DNA of 64,000 bases from Roseomonas sp. GTDB taxonomy: Bacteria; Pseudomonadota; Alphaproteobacteria; Acetobacterales; Acetobacteraceae. The notes beneath the pieces are model-generated. The model saw only the letters and a list, made by a program, of their open reading frames with translations, was not told the DNA's origin and made no database searches. The DNA is taken from assembly GCA_031180725.1 (NCBI GenBank), contig JAPSLO010000002.1, forward strand, positions 186,001 to 250,000, in the 5' to 3' direction. Shown here piece after piece: positions 9,281 to 17,965 of this stretch; within the stretch, counting starts at the first letter, position 1, and every line of letters starts with the position of its first letter. The translations under genes and the position numbers were made by a program.

Positions 9281-10026
9281 GGCGCCGCGCCACTGATATC
9301 GCGCTGGGCGCGCTGGGTATCCTGCTGTTCCTGGCGATCTGGGAAGTGGTGGGCCAGCGCCGGATGCTCGGCCTGTCCTGGCCGCCGCTCTCCTCCGTGC
9401 TGGAGATGTTATTCGATCCCTCGCGCTTCGGCCTGTTCCAGCGGGCGCTGAAAGCGACGCTCTCGGCCTTCGCGGTGGGCTATGGCATCGGCCTGGTGGC
9501 CGGGGTTGCGGTAGCGGCGCTGGCGCATGTTCTGCCGCCGCTGCGGCCGGGCATGGACCGCACCAGCGCCGTGGTGCATGCCATCCCCTCCATTGCGCTG
9601 GCGCCGATCTTCATCCTGACGCTGGGGCGCAACGCCACCCCCACGGGGCTCGCCGCGCTGCACGTCTTTTTCCTGCTCTATGTCGCGACCAGCTCGGGCC
9701 TTGCCGCCGCGCCGGCAGTGCTGCGGGACATGGTGGCCTCGCTCGGCGGAAGCCGGGCGACGGTTTTCTGGCGGGTGGAGCTGCCCTCCGCCCTGCCCAC
9801 CATTGCCAGCGGCATGCGCCTGGCGGTGCCGGCGGCGCTGATCGGCGTGATCATCGGCGAGTGGTTCGGCTCTCCGCGAGGCCTTGGGGTGCTGGTGATC
9901 AATGCCATGCAGAACTTCCAGATCCCGCTGCTGTGGAGCGCGGTGGTGCTGGCCGTGGTCTGCTCCCTGACGCTCTATGGCCTGTTCGGCCTGCTGCAGC
10001 GCGCGGCGCAGGAGCGGTTCCGATGA
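9277..10026 (+). CDS. ABC transporter permease (SsuC/BPD type), first of two
   Basis: The 249-residue product starts at GTG 9277, overlapping the ATPase stop. It has about six hydrophobic segments and the binding-protein-dependent permease EAA-like loop [42 protein letters not shown]. Segments such as [16 protein letters not shown] match the SsuC/TauC/NrtB family. Two different permeases follow one another, suggesting a heterodimeric channel in the inner membrane. Confidence 0.9.
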   Translation: MRRRATDIALGALGILLFLAIWEVVGQRRMLGLSWPPLSSVLEMLFDPSRFGLFQRALKATLSAFAVGYGIGLVAGVAVAALAHVLPPLRPGMDRTSAVVHAIPSIALAPIFILTLGRNATPTGLAALHVFFLLYVATSSGLAAAPAVLRDMVASLGGSRATVFWRVELPSALPTIASGMRLAVPAALIGVIIGEWFGSPRGLGVLVINAMQNFQIPLLWSAVVLAVVCSLTLYGLFGLLQRAAQERFR

Positions 10027-10757
10027 GCGCGCTACGGCATTCCTGGGGCGTGCTGGCCATCCTGCTGGCCTGGCAGATCTGGGTCTCGCTGGCCGGCCTG
10101 GATGCCATCGTGATGCCAAGCCCACTGAGCGTGGCGCGGGACATCGCCAGCGCGCCGGATGTCTATGGCGCGGCAGCGGCGCAGACGGTGCTGCTGGCAG
10201 TCGCAGGGCTGGCGCTGGGCATGGCGTTCGGCACGGCACTGGCGCTGCTCTGCTGGCTGTCGCGCGTGCTGGCGGGCATGCTGACGCCACTCGGCATCGT
10301 CTTCGCTTCCGTCCCCGTGGTGGCGCTGATCCCGGTGCTGGCGCGCATCTTCGGCTATGACCAGCGGACCGTGCTGGCGATCGTTGTCATCATCTCCTTC
10401 TTTCCCTCCTTCGTCTTCACCGGCGCCGGGCTGCGCGCCTTGCCGCCAGGCAGCGATGATCTGTTCCGCGTACTGGGCGCCGGAACCTGGCGGCGGCTGC
10501 GGCTGCTGGCGCTGCCGGCGGCGATGCCGGACTGGGCCGTGGCCTTCCGCATCGCCGGGGCGAATGCCGTGTTGGCCGCGATGGTGGCGGAATTCCTGAT
10601 GGGCACCGGCGGGCTCGGCCACCTGTTCCACGCCGCGCGCAGCGACCTGGCAATGGAACGCGCGCTGGGCGCCAGCCTGGTGGCAACCGTGATCTCGGTA
10701 CTCGGCTTCCTCGGCGCCTCGGTGCTGGAGCGGAAAGCTCGGGCCGCCTTTGCGTGA
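10023..10757 (+). CDS. ABC transporter permease (SsuC/BPD type), second of two
   Basis: Starting at the ATG that overlaps the previous stop (ATGA), this encodes 244 residues with about six membrane segments and the family loop LRALPPGSDDLFRVLGAGTWRRLRLLALPAAMPDWAVAFRIAGANAV. VFASVPVVALIPVLARIFG is the conserved segment facing the ATPase side. It closes the five-gene import operon and is followed by a strong hairpin at 10765-10793. It is clearly related to, but not a near-identical duplicate of, the preceding permease. Confidence 0.9.
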   Translation: MSALRHSWGVLAILLAWQIWVSLAGLDAIVMPSPLSVARDIASAPDVYGAAAAQTVLLAVAGLALGMAFGTALALLCWLSRVLAGMLTPLGIVFASVPVVALIPVLARIFGYDQRTVLAIVVIISFFPSFVFTGAGLRALPPGSDDLFRVLGAGTWRRLRLLALPAAMPDWAVAFRIAGANAVLAAMVAEFLMGTGGLGHLFHAARSDLAMERALGASLVATVISVLGFLGASVLERKARAAFA

Positions 10758-10764
10758 GGATGAC

Positions 10765-10793
10765 GGGCAGGCCGGTAGGCCTTCGGCTTGCCC
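10765..10793 (+). terminator. Hairpin after the ABC import operon
   Basis: GGGCAGGCCG (10765-10774) pairs with CGGCTTGCCC (10784-10793) over ten positions with one G-U pair, around a nine-base loop. It lies eight bases behind the last permease stop. No U-run follows, so it may act with Rho or only protect the 3' end. From here to 10958 I see no gene. Confidence 0.4.
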
Positions 10794-10958
10794 CGCGCCG
10801 GTATGCGGACTGCCCGCCCGGTCGAGTGTCCGCCCCTGTATTGGGGATCCACCTGCGCGGGGCGACGTGCCGCTTCGGCCGTTGATGCACATCATCTGAT
10901 CGCCGGTGCTGGCGCTTCGGCCGGCACCGCGGAGGCGGGTCTGAACTTGGCGGCTCGC

Positions 10959-11462
10959 CTAACTCGGCAAAAAGGGCGCTGTGCCTCGGCCAGCCAGGAA
11001 CAGCCCGAGGCCGAACACCAAGTGCGTGACCAGGCTGCGCCACCACGCCACACTTGGCTGCGGCGTACGGGACGCGGCGATGCCAAAGCCAAAGGCCGGC
11101 TGCATCACGAGCCATGGTGCAGCCATGCTGATCACGCCAATCAGAAGCGCTGGCATCAGAGTCGGGTCGCGTGTCCAGCCAAAGCCCTGTAGCGCCAGGA
11201 GCACCGCCGCAAAGGCCACGCCGGTGATGTAGTGCGCGAGCCAACCCAGGGCGCGCTCGCCTGGGATCGGACGCGCGGCAGTGATCGAGGCATGGCAGAA
11301 TCGTCCCCAGGCAATATGGCCGATCCAGCGCCCAACCAGCGCGTAGTCGAGCGGCGGCGCGTTGAAGGCCCGCTTCTGGACGACTCCCCATAGATCCATG
11401 ACCACTGTCGCGCCGATGCCTATCGGTAGAGCAAGCAGCAGGATTTCGATCCACTCAGACAT
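10959..11462 (-). CDS. DUF2938 family membrane protein
   Basis: The 167-residue protein has four or five membrane segments and the DUF2938 pattern: MSEWIEILLLALPIGIGATVVMDLW at the N-terminus, then PLDYALVGRWIGH, FCHASITAARPIPGERALGWLAHYITG, and the C-terminal QPAFGFGIAASRTPQP. The start is placed at 11462; a longer version from 11507 would add 15 residues lacking family similarity. The biochemical role of the family is unknown. It lies divergent from a broken MerR-type regulator, and in relatives such a regulator is a common neighbour (family knowledge, not verified here). Confidence 0.8.
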   Translation of the reverse strand: MSEWIEILLLALPIGIGATVVMDLWGVVQKRAFNAPPLDYALVGRWIGHIAWGRFCHASITAARPIPGERALGWLAHYITGVAFAAVLLALQGFGWTRDPTLMPALLIGVISMAAPWLVMQPAFGFGIAASRTPQPSVAWWRSLVTHLVFGLGLFLAGRGTAPFLPS

Positions 11463-11464
11463 GA

Positions 11465-11879
11465 TTGGTGGCTGAAGCAATCGGCATCCAGCGCTTGTCG
11501 TCAGCATCCGCCCGCTCTGGGGCTGTCCTCTGGTGGGTCGACCAGCGGGCGCGGGTGGGTCTCATTGCTTGTCTCGGCGGGGTTCAGCCTGGACGAGATC
11601 GCCAGCATGTTCGGCGCCGATGGCCGCCCGATGATCGACCGTCGACAACTCACCGCGAGAGCTGACGAACTCGACATCACTATCAGGAAGCTTGCGGCGA
11701 TGCGCGACGGATTACGTCACGCGGCCATCTGCCCCGCGCCCAGCCACTTGGAATGTCCGACTTTCCAGAAGATGTTGCGCGTCGCGGGCGCGCGCTCCTC
11801 AGCACGCCGGCTGACCGACTTCAGACGCCAGTCGGTGAAGCTTAGGCCGCAAAAAGCCCACGCAAAATTAGAGCCCTAA
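11465..11879 (+). pseudogene. MerR-family regulator, N-terminally broken
   Basis: From about 11560 the plus strand encodes the C-terminal part of a MerR-type regulator: VSAGFSLDEIASMFGADGRP, then RRQLTARADELDITIRKLAAMRDGLRHAAICPAPSHLECPTFQKMLR. The N-terminal helix-turn-helix expected before it is missing. The bases from 11465 to 11560 carry only scraps in another frame (a GLIAC stretch), indicating a frameshift and deletion. The tail after FQKMLR is also non-conserved. It would have faced the DUF2938 gene across a shared promoter. A functional shortened protein starting at TTG 11565 cannot be excluded but would lack DNA binding. Confidence 0.6.
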
Positions 11880-11896
11880 TCAACACGCGCCACCAG

Positions 11897-12676
11897 TCAG
11901 GCGTCGAGCGCTGGCGCCAGTCGGGCCGCCAGGGATTTCAGAGCCGTGGCAATCGGGCCCGCGAGCAGTTCGCGCGTCGCGACGGAGACCGCCCCGCCGC
12001 AATTGAGCGCCATCACGTTGCGCTGGCTCGGCGAGATAACAGGTACACCGATTGCGTTCACATCGGGGTGGAACTGCCGCAAATTGAAGACAAAGCCATC
12101 GCGCGCATATTGCGCGAGCGCCGCTTCGATGGCGGCGCATTGCTCCTCCCAGGCCTCGCCGGCCGCACGCTTCAGCCGTGCCACCACCTGGCGCCGCTCA
12201 GCCTCCGGGGCGCCGGCCAACCATGCCCAGCCAAGCGCAGAGGTTGTCACTGGCAGCGCCGAACCTACAGACAGCGCCAGCCGAAGGATTGAAGGCGATT
12301 CCGCGCGCGCGATGATGACCATGTTGTCGCGGTCGCGCACCGCAAGGGAAACTGCGACGCCATAGCGCTGCGCCACCTCGCGCATCGCAGGCTCCGCCAA
12401 CTCGCCGATACCGCCGCGCAGCAGCGTCGCGTGTCCAAGCGAGAGCAAGCCATAGCCAGGCCGGAGGCGCTGCGGATCCTGCCCGGGCACCAGTAGACCC
12501 AGTCGCTGCAAGGTATAGCACAGCCGCCAGACGGTGGATTGCGGCAGGCCGGTTAGTGCCGCGATCTCCGTCGTGCCCAGTTCCGGCCGCGCCAAGGTAA
12601 AGCAGCGCATCACCTCCACGCCGCGCGCCAGGGCGATGACGAATTGCCGATCCTGCTCTTCGCCTCGCGCCGTCAT
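11897..12676 (-). CDS. IclR-family transcriptional regulator
   Basis: The 259-residue product has the N-terminal IclR winged helix (RGVEVMRCF, then LGTTEIAALTGLPQSTVWRLCYTLQRLGLL) and the C-terminal effector domain with LRLALSVGSALPVTTSALGWAWLA, RRYGVAVSLAVRDRDN-type strands and INAIGVPV-like PDVNAIGVPVIS. ATG 12676 is preferred; an upstream TTG at 12709 adds residues without similarity. It is divergent from the acyl-CoA ligase operon, with a palindrome straddling the likely promoter, so it most likely controls that operon in response to its substrate or a CoA intermediate (inference). Confidence 0.9.
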   Translation of the reverse strand: MTARGEEQDRQFVIALARGVEVMRCFTLARPELGTTEIAALTGLPQSTVWRLCYTLQRLGLLVPGQDPQRLRPGYGLLSLGHATLLRGGIGELAEPAMREVAQRYGVAVSLAVRDRDNMVIIARAESPSILRLALSVGSALPVTTSALGWAWLAGAPEAERRQVVARLKRAAGEAWEEQCAAIEAALAQYARDGFVFNLRQFHPDVNAIGVPVISPSQRNVMALNCGGAVSVATRELLAGPIATALKSLAARLAPALDA

Positions 12677-12743
12677 GAAACCGGAACACCCTGCCGCACT
12701 GCACACCAAGCGGGTTGACGCGGGCTGTGGAGCAACGGATCGT

Positions 12744-12782
12744 CAAACCGCATTGCAAATCTATAATTCGCACTGCGGATTG
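12744..12782. promoter_or_regulatory. Candidate IclR operator overlapping a -10 box
   Basis: The arms CAAACCGCATTGC (12744-12756) and GCACTGCGGATTG (12770-12782) form an inverted repeat with 11 of 13 matches, separated by 13 bases. The spacer contains TATAAT at 12762-12767, a perfect -10 hexamer pointing at the acyl-CoA ligase gene. The -35 region at the usual distance is poor (ATCGTC), suggesting an activator-dependent or repressible promoter. The site sits in the intergenic space between the divergent iclR-type gene and the operon. Confidence 0.55.
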
Positions 12783-12803
12783 CCAAGAGGGGTGCGATAG
12801 GGA

Positions 12804-14954
12804 ATGGATCGTCCAACCGAAGGTCTGGTGGCCTTCCCGGACCTGCGACGCTTCTTTGCGCCGCGCCGCGCTGCGCTGGTGGGCGCGACGGAAGACATGG
12901 CCAAGTTCGGCGGACGCTGCCTCAGGCAGATGCTGGACTTCGGCTTCATGGGGGATGTGTTCCCGGTGAACCCGAACCGCACAGAGGTGTTCGGGCGCCC
13001 CTGCTTCAAATCCCTCTCCGATCTGCCGGCGGTGCCTGACCATGTCGGCATCGTGCTGCCCGCCCAGGCCTGCATCGCAGCGGTGGCGGAATGCGGGCGG
13101 CTGGGCATCCCATTCGCCACCGTCTTCTCCAGCGGTTTCGCCGAGCTTGGCACTGAGGCTTCACGCGCATTGCAGGCGGAACTGCTGAAAGTGGCACGTG
13201 TCGGTGGCGTGCGACTGATGGGGCCGAACTGCAACGGCATGATCAATTTTGTGGATAGGTTCGCGCTGACCTCCACGGCCACCATCTCCGGCCCGCGGCG
13301 CCAGGCAGGCGATGTCGGCATCGTCGGGCAGAGCGGCGGCGCGACACAGGTGAATGTGATGTGGCGCGCGCAGGAGGCAGGTCTGGGCGTCAGCTACCAG
13401 GTTAGCTCCGGCAACGACGCCGATCTCGACCTGCTGGACTACATGGCCTTCATGGTGGAGGACCCGCAGACACGCGTCGTACTTGCCCTGGCAGAGCGGG
13501 TCGCGGATGGCGCACGCCTGCGGGCGTTGGCATCGCGCGCGGCGGAACTCGGCAAGCCCATCGCCATGATCAAGTTCGGCCGGACGGAAGCCGGCGCGCG
13601 CGCCGCGGCTTCGCATACCGGCGCCGTCACCGGCGCGGATGCGGTGTTCGATGCCGTCGCGCGGCAACTCGGCATCGTGCGCGTCAACGATGCGGCGGAG
13701 TTGTACGAGGTGGCGATGCTGCTGCGCCAGGGGAAGCGGCCCGCGGGGCACCGGGCCGCCGCACTGTCGATCTCCGGCGGCAACCTGGTGCTGCTGACCG
13801 ACCTTGCGGCCGATCAGGGCATCAGCTTCCCGGAATACGCGCCGGAGACCGTCGCGCGACTGCGCGGCCTGGTGCCGGGCTTCATGGCGGTAAACAACCC
13901 CACGGACCTCAGCGCCGGGGCGATCGGCAATCCCGACATCTTCGGCCAGGCCGCGCGCACCCTGCTGGAGGACCCGAACGTGGATGCAGCGGTGCCTGTG
14001 CTGACCATCGCACCGAAAGCCGACATCCGCGCCATCGCGGAGCTGGCCGCCACCGCGCCGAAGCCGGTCGCGGTGCTGTGGACCGGCCGATGCAGCGACG
14101 ACTCGGCGCTCACGCCACAGAGCCTGGTGGCGGAGGGCGTCGCCGTTTATCGCGATGCCCTGCCTTGCGCCCAGGCACTATCCCGCACCATGAACTGGGC
14201 CGCATTCCTGCGACGGCGCCAGGATGCACCACCGCCGGTGCCGCCACCGGGCTGCGATGCCGCCGCGGCGCGGCGCCTGCTGCAGGCAGCCCGGCCATCT
14301 CCAACCGAGCGCAGCGCCCGCGCCGTGCTCGCCTGCTACGGGCTGCACGGCCCGCGCGAGGCCCTGGCCGCCACGCCCGAGGAAGCCGCAACACAGGCCG
14401 CGACCTTTGATGGCCCCGTCGTGCTCAAGGTCGTCTCGCCCGACATCCTCCATAAGACGGAAGTCGGCGGCGTGCGGCTCGGCCTGCCAGGGCCGGAGGC
14501 CGTGCGCCAGGGCGCCGCTGAGATCCTGGTCAGTGCCGCCCGCCACGTCCCGCAGGCTCGGATCGAGGGCGTGCTGGTACAGGAGATGGTGACCGGCGGG
14601 CAGGAGATGCTGCTCGGCATGGCGCGGGACGCCACCTTCGGCCCCGTGCTGACGCTAGGCTTCGGCGGCGTGCAGGTGGAGGTGCTGCGCGACGTCACCT
14701 TCCGCCTGCCGCCCGTGGATGCGGCGGAAGCGACCCGCCTGCTGGATGAGCTACGCCTCGCCCCGCTGCTGCGTGGCCATCGCGGCACCCCGCCTGCCGA
14801 CATTCCAGCGCTGGCCGACGCAATCGCCCGCTTCTCCTGGTTCATCGCCGATCTCGGCGCGGCTCTGGAGGAGGCGGAGATCAATCCGCTGGCGGTGCTG
14901 CCGGAAGGGCGCGGGGTGCGCGTGCTGGATGCGCTGCTGGTGCCGCGCCGATGA
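12804..14954 (+). CDS. NDP-forming acyl-CoA synthetase (acetate-CoA ligase family)
   Basis: A 716-residue fusion of the alpha and beta parts of ADP-forming acyl-CoA synthetases. Residues 15-140 are the CoA-binding Rossmann part (RRAALVGATED, PVNPNR). The succinyl-CoA-ligase-like part has VGIVGQSGG and the phosphohistidine loop AASHTGAVTG with His 271. From about residue 490 follows an ATP-grasp domain with VVLKVVSPDILHKTEVGGVRLGL. Such enzymes convert a carboxylic acid, ATP and CoA to the acyl-CoA, ADP and phosphate. As first gene of the operon it probably activates the substrate acid. It overlaps the next gene by ATGA. Confidence 0.92.
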   Translation: MDRPTEGLVAFPDLRRFFAPRRAALVGATEDMAKFGGRCLRQMLDFGFMGDVFPVNPNRTEVFGRPCFKSLSDLPAVPDHVGIVLPAQACIAAVAECGRLGIPFATVFSSGFAELGTEASRALQAELLKVARVGGVRLMGPNCNGMINFVDRFALTSTATISGPRRQAGDVGIVGQSGGATQVNVMWRAQEAGLGVSYQVSSGNDADLDLLDYMAFMVEDPQTRVVLALAERVADGARLRALASRAAELGKPIAMIKFGRTEAGARAAASHTGAVTGADAVFDAVARQLGIVRVNDAAELYEVAMLLRQGKRPAGHRAAALSISGGNLVLLTDLAADQGISFPEYAPETVARLRGLVPGFMAVNNPTDLSAGAIGNPDIFGQAARTLLEDPNVDAAVPVLTIAPKADIRAIAELAATAPKPVAVLWTGRCSDDSALTPQSLVAEGVAVYRDALPCAQALSRTMNWAAFLRRRQDAPPPVPPPGCDAAAARRLLQAARPSPTERSARAVLACYGLHGPREALAATPEEAATQAATFDGPVVLKVVSPDILHKTEVGGVRLGLPGPEAVRQGAAEILVSAARHVPQARIEGVLVQEMVTGGQEMLLGMARDATFGPVLTLGFGGVQVEVLRDVTFRLPPVDAAEATRLLDELRLAPLLRGHRGTPPADIPALADAIARFSWFIADLGAALEEAEINPLAVLPEGRGVRVLDALLVPRR

Positions 14955-15661
14955 CGCTGCAGGTGGAAGACCTGGCCGGCGGCGTGCGCCGCATGACGCT
15001 GAACAGGCTGAGGGCTGCCAATGCGCTGGATAGCGCGTTGCACGCCGCACTGGTCGCGGCCCTGGCGGTGACGCAAGAGGATGCCACGGTGCGCGCAGTG
15101 CTGCTGACCGGCGCCGGTAGCCGGGTGTTCTGCGCTGGCGCCGATCTGCGCGAGGCGTTGGGGCCTGACGCGAGGTCCCTGCGGCGCGCGATGCTGATGC
15201 GCACGCTGCTGGCGGTACTGGATTGCGGAAAGCCGGTGATCGCCATGCTGCGCGGCAAGGCGGTGGGAGGAGGTGCCATGCTGGCGCTGGTGGCCGACGA
15301 AATCGCAATGGCCGATGGCGCCAGCCTGTCAATGCCGGAGATCGGCTTCGGCATGCCCTCTCCGGTCGGCGCGGCCATCCTGGCGGCGCGTGGTGGGCGC
15401 GGCATCACCCAGGCCCTGATCCAGGGCGGCGAGGTGGTGAGCGCCGATCGCGCTCTGGCCACAGGACTGGCCGACGCCGTGCAGCCGCCGGAAGCGCTGG
15501 ACGATTGGGCCTTGGCCCGCGCGCAGCGCCTCGGTGCGCTCTCGCCCCATGCCTATGCCGCGAACAAGACCTGGATGAACGCATCGCTGCGGGCGGCCCT
15601 CTTGCAGGCCGCCGAGGCTGCGGCGGCCGCTCAGGCAAAGGAGGCCGCCATTGCGCACTGA
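14951..15661 (+). CDS. Enoyl-CoA hydratase/isomerase family protein (first)
   Basis: A 236-residue crotonase-fold protein. CAGADLR and GKAVGGGAMLALVADEIAMAD form the oxyanion hole, and the second acidic catalytic position is likely the Glu in MPEIGFGMPSPVG. The N-terminal strand MTLNRLRAANAL replaces the usual NRPEALNA with RLRAA, an odd deviation. It could be a hydratase, isomerase or hydrolase for the CoA ester made by the upstream ligase. It ends 11 bases inside the next gene. Confidence 0.85.
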   Translation: MTLQVEDLAGGVRRMTLNRLRAANALDSALHAALVAALAVTQEDATVRAVLLTGAGSRVFCAGADLREALGPDARSLRRAMLMRTLLAVLDCGKPVIAMLRGKAVGGGAMLALVADEIAMADGASLSMPEIGFGMPSPVGAAILAARGGRGITQALIQGGEVVSADRALATGLADAVQPPEALDDWALARAQRLGALSPHAYAANKTWMNASLRAALLQAAEAAAAAQAKEAAIAH

Positions 15662-16793
15662 ACTCAGCCCCGAACTCGCGGAACTGCGCCCCGCCATCCG
15701 CCGCTTCGTGGAGGAGCGGCTGGAGCCGCTGGCGCTGGAGATCGACCGCAGTGGCACCGTGCCGGAGGAGGCCTGGCGGCTGATGCGCGAACAGGGCTGG
15801 CTGGGCATGCTGCTGCCCGCCGAGGTCGGCGGCGGTGGCGCCGACCTGCCGACCTATGCGCTAGTGATGGAGGAGGTCGCGCGGTCGCACCGCGTCTTCA
15901 CCCTGCTGCTGGACGCGACCAGCGGCCTGACACCCGCCGGCATCCTGCGCCACGGCACGCCGGCGCAGAAGGCGCGCTGGCTGGAAGGGTTGGCCACCGG
16001 CCGGCTGCGCGCCGCCTTCGGGCTGACCGAACCGGAAGCAGGATCGGACGCGGCGGCGATCCGCACCCGCGCTGAAAAGGTGCCCGGCGGCTGGCGTATC
16101 AACGGCCGCAAACACTGGATCAGCGGCGGCCATGTCGCGGATGTCGTGATGGTCATGGCCGTGACCGACCCCGAGAAGCGCGCCCGTGGCGGCATCAGTG
16201 CCTTCCTGGTGGAGCGCGGCACGCCTGGCTTCGAGGTGACGCGGGTGGACACCACCATCGGCTCCGAGGCGATCAAGCTGGGCGAGCTGACCTTCACCGA
16301 TTGCATCGTGCCGGAGGACGCTCTGCTTGGCACGCCCGGCGCGGGCTTCTCCATCGCCATGGGCTCACTCACCACTGGGCGCCTCGGCGTCTCCGCGGCC
16401 TGCATCGGTGCGGCGGACCGGCTGAACGCGATGTCCGCCGAGCACGCCCGCGGCCGCAGTACTTTCGGCCAGAAGCTGGCGGAGCGGCAAGCCATCCAGT
16501 GGATGCTGGCCGACAGCGCGACGGAGATCGAGGTAGCGCGTGCCTTCCTCTACGACACGCTGCGCCGCGCGGCGGCGGGGCAGGATCCCGGCGTCGCGAC
16601 TTCGATGTGCAAGCTGTTCTGCTCCGAGATGGTCGGCCGCGTGGCGGACCGCGCGGTACAGATCCATGGTGGCATGGGGCTGGTGCGCGGCTTCCCCGTG
16701 GAACGCTTCTACCGCGACATCCGGCACTACCGCGTCGGCGAGGGCACATCCGAAATCCAGCGCATGCTCATTGCGCGGGAGGTGCTGCGATGA
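15651..16793 (+). CDS. Acyl-CoA dehydrogenase, TTG start
   Basis: An FAD-dependent dehydrogenase of 380 residues introducing the alpha,beta double bond of an acyl-CoA. Visible are AAFGLTEPEAGSDAAAIRTRA (FAD and substrate binding), RINGRKHWISGG, and the C-terminal FYRDIRHYRVGEGTSEIQRM with the catalytic base Glu in GEGTSE. The start is a TTG at 15651 preceded by the strong Shine-Dalgarno AAAGGAGG; there is no ATG or GTG near, so the TTG is well supported. It overlaps both neighbours (11 bases upstream, ATGA downstream), so expression is likely coupled. Confidence 0.92.
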   Translation: MRTELSPELAELRPAIRRFVEERLEPLALEIDRSGTVPEEAWRLMREQGWLGMLLPAEVGGGGADLPTYALVMEEVARSHRVFTLLLDATSGLTPAGILRHGTPAQKARWLEGLATGRLRAAFGLTEPEAGSDAAAIRTRAEKVPGGWRINGRKHWISGGHVADVVMVMAVTDPEKRARGGISAFLVERGTPGFEVTRVDTTIGSEAIKLGELTFTDCIVPEDALLGTPGAGFSIAMGSLTTGRLGVSAACIGAADRLNAMSAEHARGRSTFGQKLAERQAIQWMLADSATEIEVARAFLYDTLRRAAAGQDPGVATSMCKLFCSEMVGRVADRAVQIHGGMGLVRGFPVERFYRDIRHYRVGEGTSEIQRMLIAREVLR

Positions 16794-17962
16794 CCGCGGC
16801 CGCACTGCGCCACGCGGCCATCGTCGGCATCGGCGAAAGCCGGCTGGGCCGCGTGCCCGGCCTGACCGCGCTGGAGCTGCAACGAGAGGCAGCGGAAGCT
16901 GCCCTGGCCGATGCCGGACTGGCCTGGAAGGACGTGGACGGCCTGCTGACCACGCCCGTGCGCACTGAAAGCTGGGCCATGCCCTGCGGCATGGTCGCGC
17001 AGGGTTTCGGCCTGGATCCGCGCTACATCGCCACGCTGGACGTGGCCGGCGCCTCGGGCTGCTCCATGGTCATGCATGCGGCCATGGCGGTGGCCACGGG
17101 GCAGGCCAGCACCGTCCTCTGTGTCGGTGGGCAGCCGCTGCTGTCGCATCGCGGGCGAGACGCCACGGTGAAGGCGCTGGCCGGGGCCGGCTGGGCGCAT
17201 CCGGACCTGGAAGCGCCCTATGGGCCCCTGGTGCCGACGCTCTATGCGCTGGTCGCGCAGCGCCACATGGCCGAATACGGCACCACCGCCGAACAGATGG
17301 CCGAGGTGGCGGTGGCCATGCGCGGCTGGGCCGCGATGAACACCAACGCGCAGAAGCGGGAACCCATCAAGGTGGCCGATGTGCTGGCCTCGCCGATGGT
17401 AACCTCGCCGCTGCATGTGCTGGATTGTGCGCTGGTCTCTGATGGCGCGGCGGCCTTCATCGTCACCTCGGCGGATCGCGCCCGCGACCTGCGGCAGCGT
17501 CCGGTGCAGCCACTCGGCGCGGGCAGCGGCTTCAGCCATGCCTATATCGGCGACCATACCGGCATCACCACGACCGGCGCGGTGCGATCGGGCCGGGAAG
17601 CCTTCCGGCAGGCCGGCATCACGCCGGCCGACATCGATGTCGCTGAACTCTATGACTGCTTCACCATCACCGTGCTGGTGGAACTCGAAGATCTTGGCTT
17701 CTGCGCGAAGGGCGAGGCCGGCGCCTTCGTGCAGGGCGGGCGCATCGGGCCCGGCGGATCGCTTCCCGTCACCACGCATGGGGGGTTGCTCTCCGCCGGG
17801 CATCCGGGCCTGGCGGGCGGCATGTTCCATGTGGTGGAAGCAGTGCGGCAACTGCGCGGCCAGGCCGGGCTACGGCAGGTGCCGGACGCCGAACTCGCGC
17901 TGGTGCATGGCAATGGCGGCATCATCGGGCTGCACTGCTCGCTGGTGCTAGGGAGCGTCTGA
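16790..17962 (+). CDS. Thiolase-superfamily (SCP2/lipid-transfer type) protein lacking the nucleophilic Cys
   Basis: From ATG 16790 (ATGA overlap) the product is 390 residues with the SCP2-thiolase layout: AAIVGIGESRLGR at the N-terminus, SDGAAAFIVTSADRA, AELYDCFTITVL and the C-terminal THGGLLSAGHPGLAGGM (the GHP histidine). In true thiolases the nucleophile lies in a CASG-type motif; here the matching stretch is GASG (residues 87-90), so Gly replaces Cys, with a Cys only after it at 91. The next gene is a DUF35 protein. This Cys-less plus DUF35 combination is that of Ltp2-type retro-aldolases from steroid side-chain breakdown, so C-C cleavage of a hydroxyacyl-CoA is more likely than thiolysis (inference). 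Confidence 0.85.
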   Translation: MTAAALRHAAIVGIGESRLGRVPGLTALELQREAAEAALADAGLAWKDVDGLLTTPVRTESWAMPCGMVAQGFGLDPRYIATLDVAGASGCSMVMHAAMAVATGQASTVLCVGGQPLLSHRGRDATVKALAGAGWAHPDLEAPYGPLVPTLYALVAQRHMAEYGTTAEQMAEVAVAMRGWAAMNTNAQKREPIKVADVLASPMVTSPLHVLDCALVSDGAAAFIVTSADRARDLRQRPVQPLGAGSGFSHAYIGDHTGITTTGAVRSGREAFRQAGITPADIDVAELYDCFTITVLVELEDLGFCAKGEAGAFVQGGRIGPGGSLPVTTHGGLLSAGHPGLAGGMFHVVEAVRQLRGQAGLRQVPDAELALVHGNGGIIGLHCSLVLGSV

Positions 17963-17965
17963 GAA

